DNA from: Mucilaginibacter sp. SMC90
GTDB taxonomy: Bacteria; Bacteroidota; Bacteroidia; Sphingobacteriales; Sphingobacteriaceae
Assembly (NCBI RefSeq): GCF_022811725.1
Contig: NZ_CP094527.1
Span: forward strand, 5,766,001 to 5,830,000
DNA length: 64,000 bases
Reading direction: 5' to 3'
Position 1 is the first letter of the stretch, and each line of letters starts with the position of its first letter. Of the stretch, positions 26,900 through 36,705 are shown one piece after another. The notes under the pieces were generated by a model. That model was not told the origin of the DNA. It was given only the letters and a program-made list of their open reading frames with translations, and ran no database searches. Position numbers and translations under genes: made by a program.

Positions 26900-29800
26900 A
26901 TGCTTAAAAAATTCATTGAGCGTCCTGTACTTTCAACCGTAATATCGGTGATCCTGGTTATACTCGGCGTACTTGGGCTTGCAACATTACCCGTATCACA
27001 ATACCCGGATATTGCGCCGCCTACCGTACAGGTGCAGGCCTTTTACAGCGGTGCCAATGCCGACGTAGTGCTTAAAAGCGTGATCATTCCACTGGAAGAG
27101 CAGATCAACGGCGTAGAGAACATGACCTACATGACCTCATCGGCCAGTAATGACGGTTCAGCATCTATTACCGTATTTTTTAAAGTAGGCACCAACCCCG
27201 ATCTGGCTGCGGTGAACGTGCAAAACCGCGTATCGCGGGCTACCAGCTTACTTCCTTTAGTTGTTACACAATCGGGCGTATCGGTATCAAAAAGTCAGAG
27301 CAGTGAGCTCATCATTTTTTCGTTATACAGCGAAAACAAGATCTATGATGAAACTTTTTTGCAAAACTATACCAAGATCAACCTTGTACCACAGATTCAG
27401 CGCGTAACCGGCGTAGGCCAGGCGCAAGTATTCGGTTCAAAAGATTATTCGATGCGGATTTGGCTTAAGCCGGATGTGATGTCGCGGTATAGTTTGGTAC
27501 CTGATGATATTACGGAGGCACTTAATGAGCAGAACATTGAAGCCGCCCCCGGTAAATTTGGCGAAAACAGCCACGAGCCATTTCAATATGTTTTACGCTA
27601 TAAAGGCCGCCTGCAAACGCCCAAAGAGTTTGGTGATATGATCATCAAATCGGTAGGGAACGGCGAGTTGTTACGCCTGAGCGATGTTGCCCGTGTTGAA
27701 CTTGGCGCACTTGATTATTCGTTTGTTGAGCAAACCAACGGTTTGCCATCAGTAGGTGTGGCCATCAGTCAAACCGCCGGATCAAACGCTCATGATGTGA
27801 TCAACGAGACCAAGAAAATAATTGACCAGGCTTCGCAAAAGTTCCCGGCCGGTGTCAAAATAGCCTACCTTGTTGATGCCAACGAGTTTTTGAACGCCTC
27901 GATAGAAAAAGTTATCAGCACCTTGATTGAGGCTTTTATATTGGTGTTTATTGTAGTGTTTGTTTTTCTGCAGGATTTCAGGTCCACATTGATCCCGGCT
28001 ATCGCCGTACCGGTAGCTATTATAGGTACATTCTTTTTCCTTAACCTGTTTGGGTTTACCATCAACCTGCTTACGCTATTTGCATTGGTACTGGCTATTG
28101 GTATCGTAGTAGATGATGCCATTGTGGTTGTTGAGGCCGTGCACGCCAAACTTGATCAAGGCTATAAATCGGCGCGGAAAGCCTCTGTTGATGCGATGAA
28201 CGAGATCTCCGGAGCCATCATTTCCATCACCCTTGTAATGTCAGCTGTGTTTTTGCCGGTTACATTCATATCAGGCTCTACCGGGGTATTTTATAAGCAA
28301 TTTGGTATAACGCTTGCCGTGGCCATTATCTTATCTGCAGTAAATGCCTTAACGTTAAGTCCGGCCCTGTGCGCACTGTTTCTGAAACCGCATGAAAAAG
28401 GCCAGCCCAAGCACGGTTTTATTAACAGGTTTTATGTTGCGTTCAATACCTCGTTCGATGTGGTAAGCGGTAAATATCAAAAATCGGTAAGCTTTTTGGC
28501 ACGCCGCAAATGGATCGTTATCGCCACTGTTGTGGTGTTTGCCGCCTTATTTGCGTTTTTGGTAAAAACTACCCCTTCCAGCTTTGTGCCTAATGAAGAC
28601 CAGGGGACGATATTTGCCGCCATTAGCCTTCCGCCGGCATCGTCAATGGAGCGCACCGAAGCCGTCGCGACTAAAATAGACAGCATCGGCCGTACCTTCC
28701 CCGAAGTAGAAAACTCGCTTAAACTGGTAGGATTTAACTTTTTGGCAGGATCGGGCAGCGCATACGCTATGGTGATCCTGAAACTTAAAGATTGGGACCA
28801 CCGCAAGCAAAAAAACCAAAGCCTTGAAAGTATCATCGGGCAGCTTTTTGCTAAAACCAGCGGACTGCGCGAGGCGAGCGTATTTTATTTTTCGCCTCCT
28901 ACCCTACAGGGTTTTGGTAACAGCGATGGCTTTGAGTTTCAGTTACAGGATAAAGGCGGCCATACCATTAATGAAATTTTTAAAGTAAGCAACGATTTTC
29001 AGGCCGCGTTGCGCAAACGTAAAGAGATCCAAAACCTGAACTCATCGTTTAACCCTAACTTTCCGCAATACCAGGTTGATGTAAACGTGGCCAAATGTAA
29101 AGAAGCCGGTGTTAGCGTGAACTCCGTACTGGGTACCCTGCAAGGCTATTACGGAGGTTTGTACGCGTCAAACTTTAACCAGTTTGGCAAGCAATACCGC
29201 GTTATGGTTCAGGCCGATTATGATTACCGCACCAACCAAACCGGGCTCAGCAAAATATTTGTGCGCAACAAAGCCGGGGAAATGGCACCTATTACCTCTT
29301 TTGTTACTTTACGCAGGGTGTTTGGGCCGGAGTCTATTTCGCGCTTTAACCTGTTTACCGCCATATCGGTGTCAGGATCTCCTAACCCTGGCTACAGCAC
29401 CGGCGACGCCATTAAAGCCATCCAGGAAACGGCAGTTCAAAACCTGCCTGCCGGTTACGACTATGAGTTTTCGGGCCTTACCCGCGAAGAATTAAGTACA
29501 GGCACACAATCGGCATATATATTCATCCTTTGCCTGGTGTTCGTTTACTTTTTACTGAGCGCCCAGTACGAAAGCTATATCCTTCCCTTTGCGGTGTTAT
29601 TATCGCTGCCGGTTGGTTTGGCAGGCACTTATATATTTGCAAGGATCTTTGGCATTGGCAGCAATATCTATTTACAGATCTCGCTTATCATGCTCATCGG
29701 TTTATTGGCCAAAAACGCCATCCTGATCGTAGAGTTTGCGCTCGACAGGCGAAGGGCTGGTATGGAAATTATCCCCGCAGCCATTGCCGGAGCCGAAGCG

Positions 29801-30061
29801 CGTTTACGCCCTATCCTCATGACCTCCTTTGCCTTCATTTTTGGTATCATGCCTTTGATGTTTTCGACCGGGGCAGGTGCTAACGGTAACCGTTCCATTG
29901 GCGCTGGTGCTGTAGGCGGTATGTTTGTGGGCACCGTGTTCGGCGTGTTTGTGATACCGGTGTTGTTCATTATATTTCAGTTATTGCAGGAACGTGTAAG
30001 TCCGCTCAACAAGCGTTACGATGAAGACGATGACACGCCCGAAACTACGCCTGCACCCTAA
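26900..30061 (+). CDS. RND multidrug efflux pump (AcrB/MexB type, HAE1)
   Basis: A 1053-residue inner-membrane proton/drug antiporter. It starts with the typical MLKKFIERPVLSTVISVILV helix and has 12 predicted membrane helices and two large periplasmic loops (about 40-335 and 565-870). The proton-relay acidic pair is in TM4 (GIVVDDAIVVVEAVHAKL) and the relay Lys in TM10 (LIGLLAKNAILIVEFALDRR). The FxGxG-like segment FVYFLLSAQYESYILPFAVL and the RPILMTSFAFIFGIMPLM stretch are standard for the HAE1 group, so lipophilic drugs, dyes, bile-like compounds or plant aromatics are likely substrates. It ends 13 bp before the channel gene. Confidence 0.97.
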   Translation: MLKKFIERPVLSTVISVILVILGVLGLATLPVSQYPDIAPPTVQVQAFYSGANADVVLKSVIIPLEEQINGVENMTYMTSSASNDGSASITVFFKVGTNPDLAAVNVQNRVSRATSLLPLVVTQSGVSVSKSQSSELIIFSLYSENKIYDETFLQNYTKINLVPQIQRVTGVGQAQVFGSKDYSMRIWLKPDVMSRYSLVPDDITEALNEQNIEAAPGKFGENSHEPFQYVLRYKGRLQTPKEFGDMIIKSVGNGELLRLSDVARVELGALDYSFVEQTNGLPSVGVAISQTAGSNAHDVINETKKIIDQASQKFPAGVKIAYLVDANEFLNASIEKVISTLIEAFILVFIVVFVFLQDFRSTLIPAIAVPVAIIGTFFFLNLFGFTINLLTLFALVLAIGIVVDDAIVVVEAVHAKLDQGYKSARKASVDAMNEISGAIISITLVMSAVFLPVTFISGSTGVFYKQFGITLAVAIILSAVNALTLSPALCALFLKPHEKGQPKHGFINRFYVAFNTSFDVVSGKYQKSVSFLARRKWIVIATVVVFAALFAFLVKTTPSSFVPNEDQGTIFAAISLPPASSMERTEAVATKIDSIGRTFPEVENSLKLVGFNFLAGSGSAYAMVILKLKDWDHRKQKNQSLESIIGQLFAKTSGLREASVFYFSPPTLQGFGNSDGFEFQLQDKGGHTINEIFKVSNDFQAALRKRKEIQNLNSSFNPNFPQYQVDVNVAKCKEAGVSVNSVLGTLQGYYGGLYASNFNQFGKQYRVMVQADYDYRTNQTGLSKIFVRNKAGEMAPITSFVTLRRVFGPESISRFNLFTAISVSGSPNPGYSTGDAIKAIQETAVQNLPAGYDYEFSGLTREELSTGTQSAYIFILCLVFVYFLLSAQYESYILPFAVLLSLPVGLAGTYIFARIFGIGSNIYLQISLIMLIGLLAKNAILIVEFALDRRRAGMEIIPAAIAGAEARLRPILMTSFAFIFGIMPLMFSTGAGANGNRSIGAGAVGGMFVGTVFGVFVIPVLFIIFQLLQERVSPLNKRYDEDDDTPETTPAP

Positions 30062-30074
30062 TTTACCTCTTACA

Positions 30075-31481
30075 ATGAATAAAAAAGTCATAAGATATAC
30101 CTGTTTGCCCGCCATATTGCTGTTTGCGTTATCGTCATGCCTGGTCAATAAAAAATACCGGCAGCCCGGCGTCAACACCAATAATTTATATCGCGACGTT
30201 ACTACAAACGATAGCGCTACGATGGCGGTGATGCCCTGGCAAACACTTTTTACCGATACTACTTTAAAAGCATTGATACAGGAGGGCTTAAATAATAACC
30301 TCGACCTGAAAAATGCCATCCAACGTATTGCCGAAGCACAGGCCACCCTGCTGCAAAGCAAAGGTGCGTTACTGCCCAACGTAAGCGCAAATGCTTCGGT
30401 AACCCGTTCCAAGCAATCAACCGCTGGGCTTAACTTCCCTACCGGCATCGGGTTTAATACACTAACTACCACTTACCAAGCTGGCTTAACCACCTCATGG
30501 GAGGCAGACATCTGGGGTAAACTAACCAGCGCAAAACGGGCGGCCTTTGCAGGCTACCTGCAAACCGATGCTGCTAAACGTGCTGTACAAACCCAGCTCA
30601 TAGCCGATATTGCCAATAATTACTTCCTACTACTGTCGCTTGATCAGCAACTGGAAATAACCAAAGAAACATTGGCAAACCGTATAAAAGATGTGGAGAC
30701 CATGAAAAAGCTGAAAGAAGGCGCGGTGGTTACCGGTGCGGCTGTGGTGCAAAGCGAAGCCAACCGGTACGCAGCCGAGGTATCCATCCCTGATCTGAAA
30801 CGCAGTATCCGCGAAACGGAGAACGCTTTGGATATTTTACTTGCCCGTGCGCCGGGGCCTGTAAACCGTACCAATCTTTCGGGCCAAAATATAACAGCAC
30901 CATTGCAAACGGGCGTACCCTCACAACTGCTTGCCAACCGCCCGGATGTACAGCAAGGCGAATACGCTTTCAGGCTCGCATTTGAAAACACCAATGTGGC
31001 CCGGGGCTATTTTTATCCCCAGTTCACGATTACCGCTTCGGGTGGTTTTTCAAGCTTGCAGCTGAAGGACTTTTTTGATCATTCGGTATTTTACAATATT
31101 GTTGGTGGTTTAACTCAGCCCATATTTAACCAGGGCATTAACAAGGCGCGCCTGCGTACTGCACAGGCACAGCAACAAGAAGCGCTAAACAGTTTCCAGA
31201 AAACATTGCTGGTGGCAGGCCAGGAAGTATCCGATGCGCTTTATGCCCATCAAACCGCCGTTGAAAAGCAGGATGCGAGAGCAAAACAAATTGCTGCCCT
31301 ACAAAAATCAGTTACGTATACGCAGCAGTTATTGCGCTTTAGTTCAGCTACAAATTACACCGATGTGCTTACTTCCGAACAAAATCTTTTATCAGCCCAA
31401 TTAAGCGGAGTGAATGATAAGTTACAGGAATTACAGGCAATAGTTAACCTTTACCGGGCATTGGGCGGGGGCTGGCGATAG
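30075..31481 (+). CDS. Outer-membrane efflux channel lipoprotein (TolC/NodT type)
   Basis: A 468-residue outer-membrane factor that completes the tripartite pump. The ATG at 30075 gives a proper lipoprotein signal (LPAILLFALSSC, Cys22); the frame is open back to 30021, inside the pump gene. Two OEP repeats are visible. The first contains IQEGLNNNLDLKNAIQRIAE and TSWEADIWGKLTSAKRAA; the second contains NRPDVQQGEYAFRLAFENTN and TQPIFNQGINKARLRTAQAQ. The LLANRPDVxxxE and SWExDxWGK motifs are diagnostic of the NodT group. No terminator is obvious after the stop. Confidence 0.96.
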   Translation: MNKKVIRYTCLPAILLFALSSCLVNKKYRQPGVNTNNLYRDVTTNDSATMAVMPWQTLFTDTTLKALIQEGLNNNLDLKNAIQRIAEAQATLLQSKGALLPNVSANASVTRSKQSTAGLNFPTGIGFNTLTTTYQAGLTTSWEADIWGKLTSAKRAAFAGYLQTDAAKRAVQTQLIADIANNYFLLLSLDQQLEITKETLANRIKDVETMKKLKEGAVVTGAAVVQSEANRYAAEVSIPDLKRSIRETENALDILLARAPGPVNRTNLSGQNITAPLQTGVPSQLLANRPDVQQGEYAFRLAFENTNVARGYFYPQFTITASGGFSSLQLKDFFDHSVFYNIVGGLTQPIFNQGINKARLRTAQAQQQEALNSFQKTLLVAGQEVSDALYAHQTAVEKQDARAKQIAALQKSVTYTQQLLRFSSATNYTDVLTSEQNLLSAQLSGVNDKLQELQAIVNLYRALGGGWR

Positions 31482-31698
31482 GGCGTTTTGCTGGTTTTGA
31501 AGGGTTGTAAACCTGGTAACCTATTACCTGAATTTTAAAGAGGACGCGGGATCAGGCTTCGTAATCAATAAGGTGAGCCTAATAGTAAGCGATACTTTAA
31601 CACCCGTACCTCCTTATATGTCATAAACCAATGCCGCCGCGTGATTCCGGATACCCGGACCAAAACAAAATATTTATTTTTAGGTTTATGAATGGATT

Positions 31699-34440
31699 AT
31701 GCATTTACAGGACAATGAGCAGTTAAACCAAGTGGTACAAAGTGCCCCGATTGGTATTTGTATACTTGACGCCGTTACTTTTGAAGCGGAATTGCTCAAT
31801 GACAAATTTCTGGAGATCGCCGGCAAACCCAAGGAGGCCATCATCGGCAAATGGTACTGGGAACCCTTTGCCGAAGCACGTGCTACTTATGAATCTGTAC
31901 TTAAAAATGTAGCCCAAACCGGCGAAGCATTTCATGCGAACGAGGCAGAACTCATGCTGATTCGTCATGGCGAGGAGGAAATGATCTTCGTAACCTTTGT
32001 TTATGCCCCGGTGTTGAATACCGCAGGCGAAGTAACCAAGATCGCAGTTTGGGTTTTCGAAAACACCAGGCAGGTGAAGGAGCGCAGGGCTATCATAGCA
32101 AGTGAGGAACGCCTCAGGGCCTTAATTACCGCCTCATCTGATGTGATTTACAGTCTGAGCGCAGACTGGGAAATTATGCGGGAACTGGACGGACGCGGCT
32201 TTCTGAAAGATACCCATAAGCCCATCAGTGGCTGGCGGACTCAGAACGTGCACCCGGATGATATGGAGATAGTCAACGCCACGATTGCTGAGGCCATCCT
32301 GAAAAAACAAATATTTCAACTGGAGCACAAGGTATTACGCGCTGACGGATCTCCCGGCTGGACATTTTCGCGGGCAGTCCCTATCCTGGACGAGCGCGGT
32401 GATATTGTAGAATGGTTAGGCACAGCCGCCGACATTACAGAACGTAAACGGATTGAAAACGCCCTGCGCGAAGCCAGGGAACAGGCCGACAAGCAAAAAA
32501 GGGTTTATGAAGCGATCACTTCGGGCACGCCCGACCTGATGTACGTTTGGGATCTTGATTATCGTTTCACCTATGTTAACAGTGCGCTGTTGGCGATGTG
32601 GGGAAAAACATGGGATACCGCGATAGGGAAAGGCCTCAGGGAAAATGGTTATGAGGAATGGCACGCCGCAATGCACGAACGCGAGATCGATGAGGTAAGG
32701 GCTACAAAAAAAGCCGTGCGTGGTGAAGTTGCTTTTCCTCATGCCACACTGGGTAAACGAACCTATGACTATATCTTAATTCCGGTACTTGATGAGGCAG
32801 GCGTAGTTGAAGCGGTAGCCGGCACTACGCGGGATATCACCGAACGTAAACTTTGGGAAGAAAAACTGGCACAGGCTTCGGAAGAATTGCAGGCGATCAA
32901 TGAAGAGATGGTGGCCGTTAATGAAGAACAGGCGGCCTCTAACGAGGAACTGATTGTTACCAACGAAGAGCTAACGGCGGTGCAACAACGCCTGGAAACT
33001 ACAAATCACGAGCTGGAGGCCAGTTCTTCGCGCCTGCGCATGGCTATCGAATCTACCCGGTTAGGCACCTGGGATTTTGATCCCCGGAGCGGGGCCCTCT
33101 ACTGGTCAAAGGAATGCCACGAGATTTACGGTTTGCCGCTTGATCAAACCCCTACATTTGCTACATTTTCAGAACATATTTACCCGGCCGATCACGATTG
33201 GGTACAGCAGCAAATACAAGACGCAATTAGCCCGGAAAAAGGCGGGCATTATGAACTCAGCTTCCGGATCATCCGGTTTGGAGACCGTCAAATCCGTTGG
33301 ATCAAGGTTCACGGCACCGTATACTTTGACCAGGGCGAGGCTGTGCGTTTCATTGGCACAGTGCTTGATATCACGGATATCAAAGCCGCCGAAGAGCAAA
33401 GCGCCAAGCTGGCGGCCATTATCCAGTCGTCAGACGATGCGATCATCAGTAAAACATTTGAAAGTAAGATCACCAGTTGGAACGCAGCAGCTGAACGCAT
33501 TTTTGGCTATAAAGCTGAGGAGATGATTGGCGAAAGTATTTATAAACTCATACCCGAGGAACTGCATTTTGAGGAACCGCAGATCCTGGAACGTTTAGGG
33601 TCGGGCAAGCGCGTACAACATTTCGAAACAAAAAGACGCACCAAAGATGGGCGGCTGATCGACGTATCGCTTACGATCTCGCCGGTTAAAGATTCTCGGG
33701 GAAATATCATCGGGCTTTCCAAGATAGCCCGAGATATCACTGAAAAGAAATTGGACGAAAACCGCAAAAGTGATTTTATCGGGATGGTAAGCCACGAGCT
33801 TAAAACACCCCTTACTTCGCTCAGCGCTATCATCCAGGTAACCAACGCCAAACTGAAGACCAGCGGAGATAGTTTTTTGATTAACGCCATGGAAAAAGCC
33901 AATCAGCAGGTAAAACGGATGGCCACCATGATAAACGGCTTCCTGAATATTTCCAGGCTGGAATCTGGCAAGATCCATATCGAAAAACAGCCTTTCGATA
34001 TCGGGACGCTGATAGCGGATATGATAGATGAAGCCAGCCTGACTGCCCGTACAGATCTCATCCGGTTTACTCGCTGCCCTTCTATAACGGTTAATGCCGA
34101 CCGGGACAAGATCGGCTCTGTGATCTCCAATCTTATCAGCAATGCCATCAAATATTCACCAACGGCGGCATCTGTCGAAATTACCTGCGCCACCAGTGAT
34201 GGACAGGTCATTGTCAGCGTAAGAGACGAAGGCATGGGGATCAAACCGGAAGACCTCGGTAAAATATTCGACAGGTACTACCGGGTGGAAGACACTCACA
34301 CCCGCCATATTGCGGGTTTTGGTATCGGCCTGTACCTGAGCTCCGAGATCGTTCAGCGCCATGGCGGCAAAGTATGGGCAGAAAGCCAACCGGGCGTGGG
34401 CTCTACCTTCTATTTCAGCCTGCCGCTGGAAACCGATTAA
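31699..34440 (+). CDS. Orphan sensor histidine kinase with five PAS domains
   Basis: A 913-residue cytoplasmic kinase with no signal peptide and no membrane helix. About five PAS domains are visible: about 8-125 (VVQSAPIGICILDAVTFEAE), 135-250, 265-385 (TSGTPDLMYVWDLDYRFTYV), 450-560 and 570-685 (QSSDDAIISKTFESKITSWN). Domains 2-5 end in the PAC pattern (ADITERK, DITERKL, DITDIKA, DITEKKL). Between PAS3 and PAS4 (about 395-445) lies a heptad-spaced coil with repeated NEE (AINEEMVAVNEEQAASNEEL). The kinase core has MVSHELKTPLTSL (His near 699), SNLISNAIKYSP, DEGMGIKPEDLGKIFDRYYR and GFGIGLYLSSEI. No response regulator is adjacent, so it must signal to a distant partner. The start 217 bp after the efflux operon leaves room for its own promoter. 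Confidence 0.95.
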   Translation: MHLQDNEQLNQVVQSAPIGICILDAVTFEAELLNDKFLEIAGKPKEAIIGKWYWEPFAEARATYESVLKNVAQTGEAFHANEAELMLIRHGEEEMIFVTFVYAPVLNTAGEVTKIAVWVFENTRQVKERRAIIASEERLRALITASSDVIYSLSADWEIMRELDGRGFLKDTHKPISGWRTQNVHPDDMEIVNATIAEAILKKQIFQLEHKVLRADGSPGWTFSRAVPILDERGDIVEWLGTAADITERKRIENALREAREQADKQKRVYEAITSGTPDLMYVWDLDYRFTYVNSALLAMWGKTWDTAIGKGLRENGYEEWHAAMHEREIDEVRATKKAVRGEVAFPHATLGKRTYDYILIPVLDEAGVVEAVAGTTRDITERKLWEEKLAQASEELQAINEEMVAVNEEQAASNEELIVTNEELTAVQQRLETTNHELEASSSRLRMAIESTRLGTWDFDPRSGALYWSKECHEIYGLPLDQTPTFATFSEHIYPADHDWVQQQIQDAISPEKGGHYELSFRIIRFGDRQIRWIKVHGTVYFDQGEAVRFIGTVLDITDIKAAEEQSAKLAAIIQSSDDAIISKTFESKITSWNAAAERIFGYKAEEMIGESIYKLIPEELHFEEPQILERLGSGKRVQHFETKRRTKDGRLIDVSLTISPVKDSRGNIIGLSKIARDITEKKLDENRKSDFIGMVSHELKTPLTSLSAIIQVTNAKLKTSGDSFLINAMEKANQQVKRMATMINGFLNISRLESGKIHIEKQPFDIGTLIADMIDEASLTARTDLIRFTRCPSITVNADRDKIGSVISNLISNAIKYSPTAASVEITCATSDGQVIVSVRDEGMGIKPEDLGKIFDRYYRVEDTHTRHIAGFGIGLYLSSEIVQRHGGKVWAESQPGVGSTFYFSLPLETD

Positions 34441-34518
34441 TTACCCGGATGTTATGGATATCGGGCGGATTAACTTTACTCCCAAATATGAACGGTTGAT
34501 GCAACGCTACCTTAACGA

Positions 34519-35454
34519 TTATCGGATAATTTCAAGTGGGGCACCTGCAGCTGGCCGGTAAAGATAGATGGGCAGTACAGTGACGAGGTCTTTAGTTTCA
34601 CCTATAATAACAGATTTGCCCCTGAATTCATTATCCGTCCTGACCAAAGCAACGATCCTTCCGTTTCCAAAGAATGCCATTTTGTATTTTTCAATCGGAT
34701 ACATGTTAGTGATCTCTTTGCTTTCTTCCAGCTTTGGCCAAAAAGTATCGTTCTTTTCTTTGGTTCCGGAAAAAAAAGCCTGAGAATTTTCAACTTGTCG
34801 TTTATACAGCATATCTGCTATAGTATAAACGTCATGTGTTTCATTCGCTTTCCGGTACTGCTCAAAAACAGCCAGCGTTTCTTTTTGTAGCTTTTGCGTA
34901 TCTTCCTTCTCCAGCAATACCCCATCGCTCCAGCCCTTTAATGTATACGGAACTTCGGCTTCAAATGTGCCTTTATATTCAGCATAAGGCAGGTTCGTCT
35001 GCGTGATATCCGGTGTTTCGAGGGTATACAAGGTTTTAAATGCCTCGGGATCCTGTTTACTATAATCTCCGATCTTCACTTTGATGTTCATTTTGCTTTT
35101 GTCGGTCAAAGCGGGTTCTGATTGATAATCGCCTTTCATAGCGGGATATAACCGGATGGTGATGGATTGCACGCCACTTTTCAAAATAAGATCAGACACC
35201 GGAAATACCGAACCGTTTATATCTCCTTCTTCTGTGTTGGTTAAGGCAGGCACATCGTTGATCAGGATTTGATAAGTACAGTGGTAGGCGCTGAAATCCA
35301 GAATAACCCTGGGGTTTTGATCATACATTTTTACCAGTTTATACATATTTTGCCATTCCTGTTTAATTTTTTCTTTGTTCAATGGCTTGTTATTTTGACT
35401 GCAGGATGTTGAGGCCATAGCCAGGAAAGAGGCTATAAAGATGATATATTTCAT
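34519..35454 (-). CDS. Lipoprotein of unknown function
   Basis: A 311-residue protein; the start at 35454 gives a clean lipoprotein signal (MKYIIFIASFLAMASTSC, Cys18), 10 bp after the upstream stop. The mature part has a beta-rich first half (VILDFSAYHCTYQILINDVP, QSITIRLYPAMKGDYQSEP) and a helical stretch (LEKEDTQKLQKETLAVFEQY), followed by a second beta part with VALVRTDNEFRGKSVIIGE and the end YLYRPAAGAPLEIIR. This resembles exported Sphingobacteria proteins that carry no known domain name. It follows the exported 210-residue protein and may form a two-gene unit with it. No catalytic motif is seen. Confidence 0.75.
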   Translation of the reverse strand: MKYIIFIASFLAMASTSCSQNNKPLNKEKIKQEWQNMYKLVKMYDQNPRVILDFSAYHCTYQILINDVPALTNTEEGDINGSVFPVSDLILKSGVQSITIRLYPAMKGDYQSEPALTDKSKMNIKVKIGDYSKQDPEAFKTLYTLETPDITQTNLPYAEYKGTFEAEVPYTLKGWSDGVLLEKEDTQKLQKETLAVFEQYRKANETHDVYTIADMLYKRQVENSQAFFSGTKEKNDTFWPKLEESKEITNMYPIEKYKMAFFGNGRIVALVRTDNEFRGKSVIIGETKDLVTVLPIYLYRPAAGAPLEIIR

Positions 35455-35464
35455 TTTATTTAGG

Positions 35465-36097
35465 TTAAGATTTACGTTTACCATGTAACAGGTTTTGCAG
35501 CTTCTGCGAGGTGTAACCACTTACCTTTTGATAACAGCCTGGGTTTGAAGTTTCATAAGTGGTTAGGATTTGCTGCCTAATTTGCCCAACAATGATAACG
35601 GGTATGTTTTTATCAGCCTTATTGAGCCGGGCCGCTGCAAGGATAAATGTATCGTTGTTAACCCAGGTTACTTCCTGTACACGTTGTGCGTAGCCGTAAT
35701 AAGCTATCCGCTTCCATTCGCTATCCCGAACATAGCCTAATGAAATGTTCTGTTCCACATCTGAGCCGGTGGTTATGAATTTCCCATTCTTTTTATCGAG
35801 TAAAAGGTAGCTGTAAATATCAATTGTGTAGCAGCCATTGGGCGATGTACTTAATGCAGCTTTATAACCGGGGTAAAATGCTGTTTTGCTTTTTGCTTTT
35901 ACAGAATTAATATTCTCAAATTTTTGAGCCTGTGCTGTTTGCTTGAAATCAGATAGCTTGAAATTGACGAATGTTTGTGTCCAGTTTTTGAGCGATCCGT
36001 TAAATGCGGTTTGATAGTTTATCAGGGATTGCGCATGAACGAACGATGGGAGGTTGAAAAGTAATAATAGCGTACAATATAAATAGCATTTGCTCAT
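35465..36097 (-). CDS. Exported protein of unknown function
   Basis: A 210-residue protein with a signal peptide (MSKCYLYCTLLLLFNLPSFV, cleaved after HAQ). I prefer the ATG at 36097 over one nine codons upstream because it starts the hydrophobic stretch properly. The mature protein has beta-propeller-like strands (GCYTIDIYSYLLLDKKNGKF, WKRIAYYGYAQRVQEVTWVN, NDTFILAAARLN) and a C-terminal tail rich in basic residues (LLHGKRKS). It is 10 bp ahead of the lipoprotein gene and probably co-transcribed. Role unknown. Confidence 0.7.
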   Translation of the reverse strand: MSKCYLYCTLLLLFNLPSFVHAQSLINYQTAFNGSLKNWTQTFVNFKLSDFKQTAQAQKFENINSVKAKSKTAFYPGYKAALSTSPNGCYTIDIYSYLLLDKKNGKFITTGSDVEQNISLGYVRDSEWKRIAYYGYAQRVQEVTWVNNDTFILAAARLNKADKNIPVIIVGQIRQQILTTYETSNPGCYQKVSGYTSQKLQNLLHGKRKS

Positions 36098-36258
36098 GGT
36101 TTCGGCTTGGTGTATCAACAACAAGCTTAGGCGAACATTGTTTACATTTGGTTATGCTATAATACCTGTAGGTTGTTCCGTTGCCTCACGCATTATTCTT
36201 TGATAATAAATTCAAAGACCGGGAGCTTTAGCAACAAGCATAACATACCCAACGCATG

Positions 36259-36675
36259 CTAATTTAATGGTATAGTTTCTACAGGCACATCCCAGTGCGC
36301 TATGACAAGTTCAAATCGTTGCTGTTCGGCTTTAAGATAGCTTTCCTGATCGGGAAAAAGTTGTTTTTTGTAAGGATCAACAATGCTGTAATCAAGTGCG
36401 AGGTGCTCTGTTTTAAATGTAAGGGTAACCTTAAAATCCCAGCGGGTATCCTCGCCGCTGTGCAACACCGGAGCTTCGGCTTTAATGCTCAGTACATCGC
36501 CTTTTTCCTGCAACTTTTTAAGCAGCCGGTAATGGTTCTTTTTCCAAAGCGCGATAAATTCTTCAGCATGCCCCCATTTTATTTTGTAATAATTTTCTAT
36601 GGTTAATGGCTTATCCTGAGCCCATAAACCCGTACTGAAAAACAACAGTATTGCTAAAAGTCTAAGTCCTTTCAT
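36259..36675 (-). CDS. Small exported protein, possible dimeric alpha/beta-barrel fold
   Basis: A 138-residue protein with a signal peptide (MKGLRLLAILLFFSTGLWAQ). The mature part (YYKIKWGHAEEFIALWKKNH, then a beta hairpin with WDFKVTLTFKTEHLAL, then FELVIAHWDVPVETIPLN) has the beta-alpha-beta-beta spacing of ABM/NIPSNAP-type dimeric barrels, which bind small hydrophobic ligands. This is inference from pattern only. It starts 30 bp after the 195-residue protein gene on the same strand. Confidence 0.65.
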   Translation of the reverse strand: MKGLRLLAILLFFSTGLWAQDKPLTIENYYKIKWGHAEEFIALWKKNHYRLLKKLQEKGDVLSIKAEAPVLHSGEDTRWDFKVTLTFKTEHLALDYSIVDPYKKQLFPDQESYLKAEQQRFELVIAHWDVPVETIPLN

Positions 36676-36705
36676 TTCCTGATTTTTTTAAACATATCGC
36701 CACTA

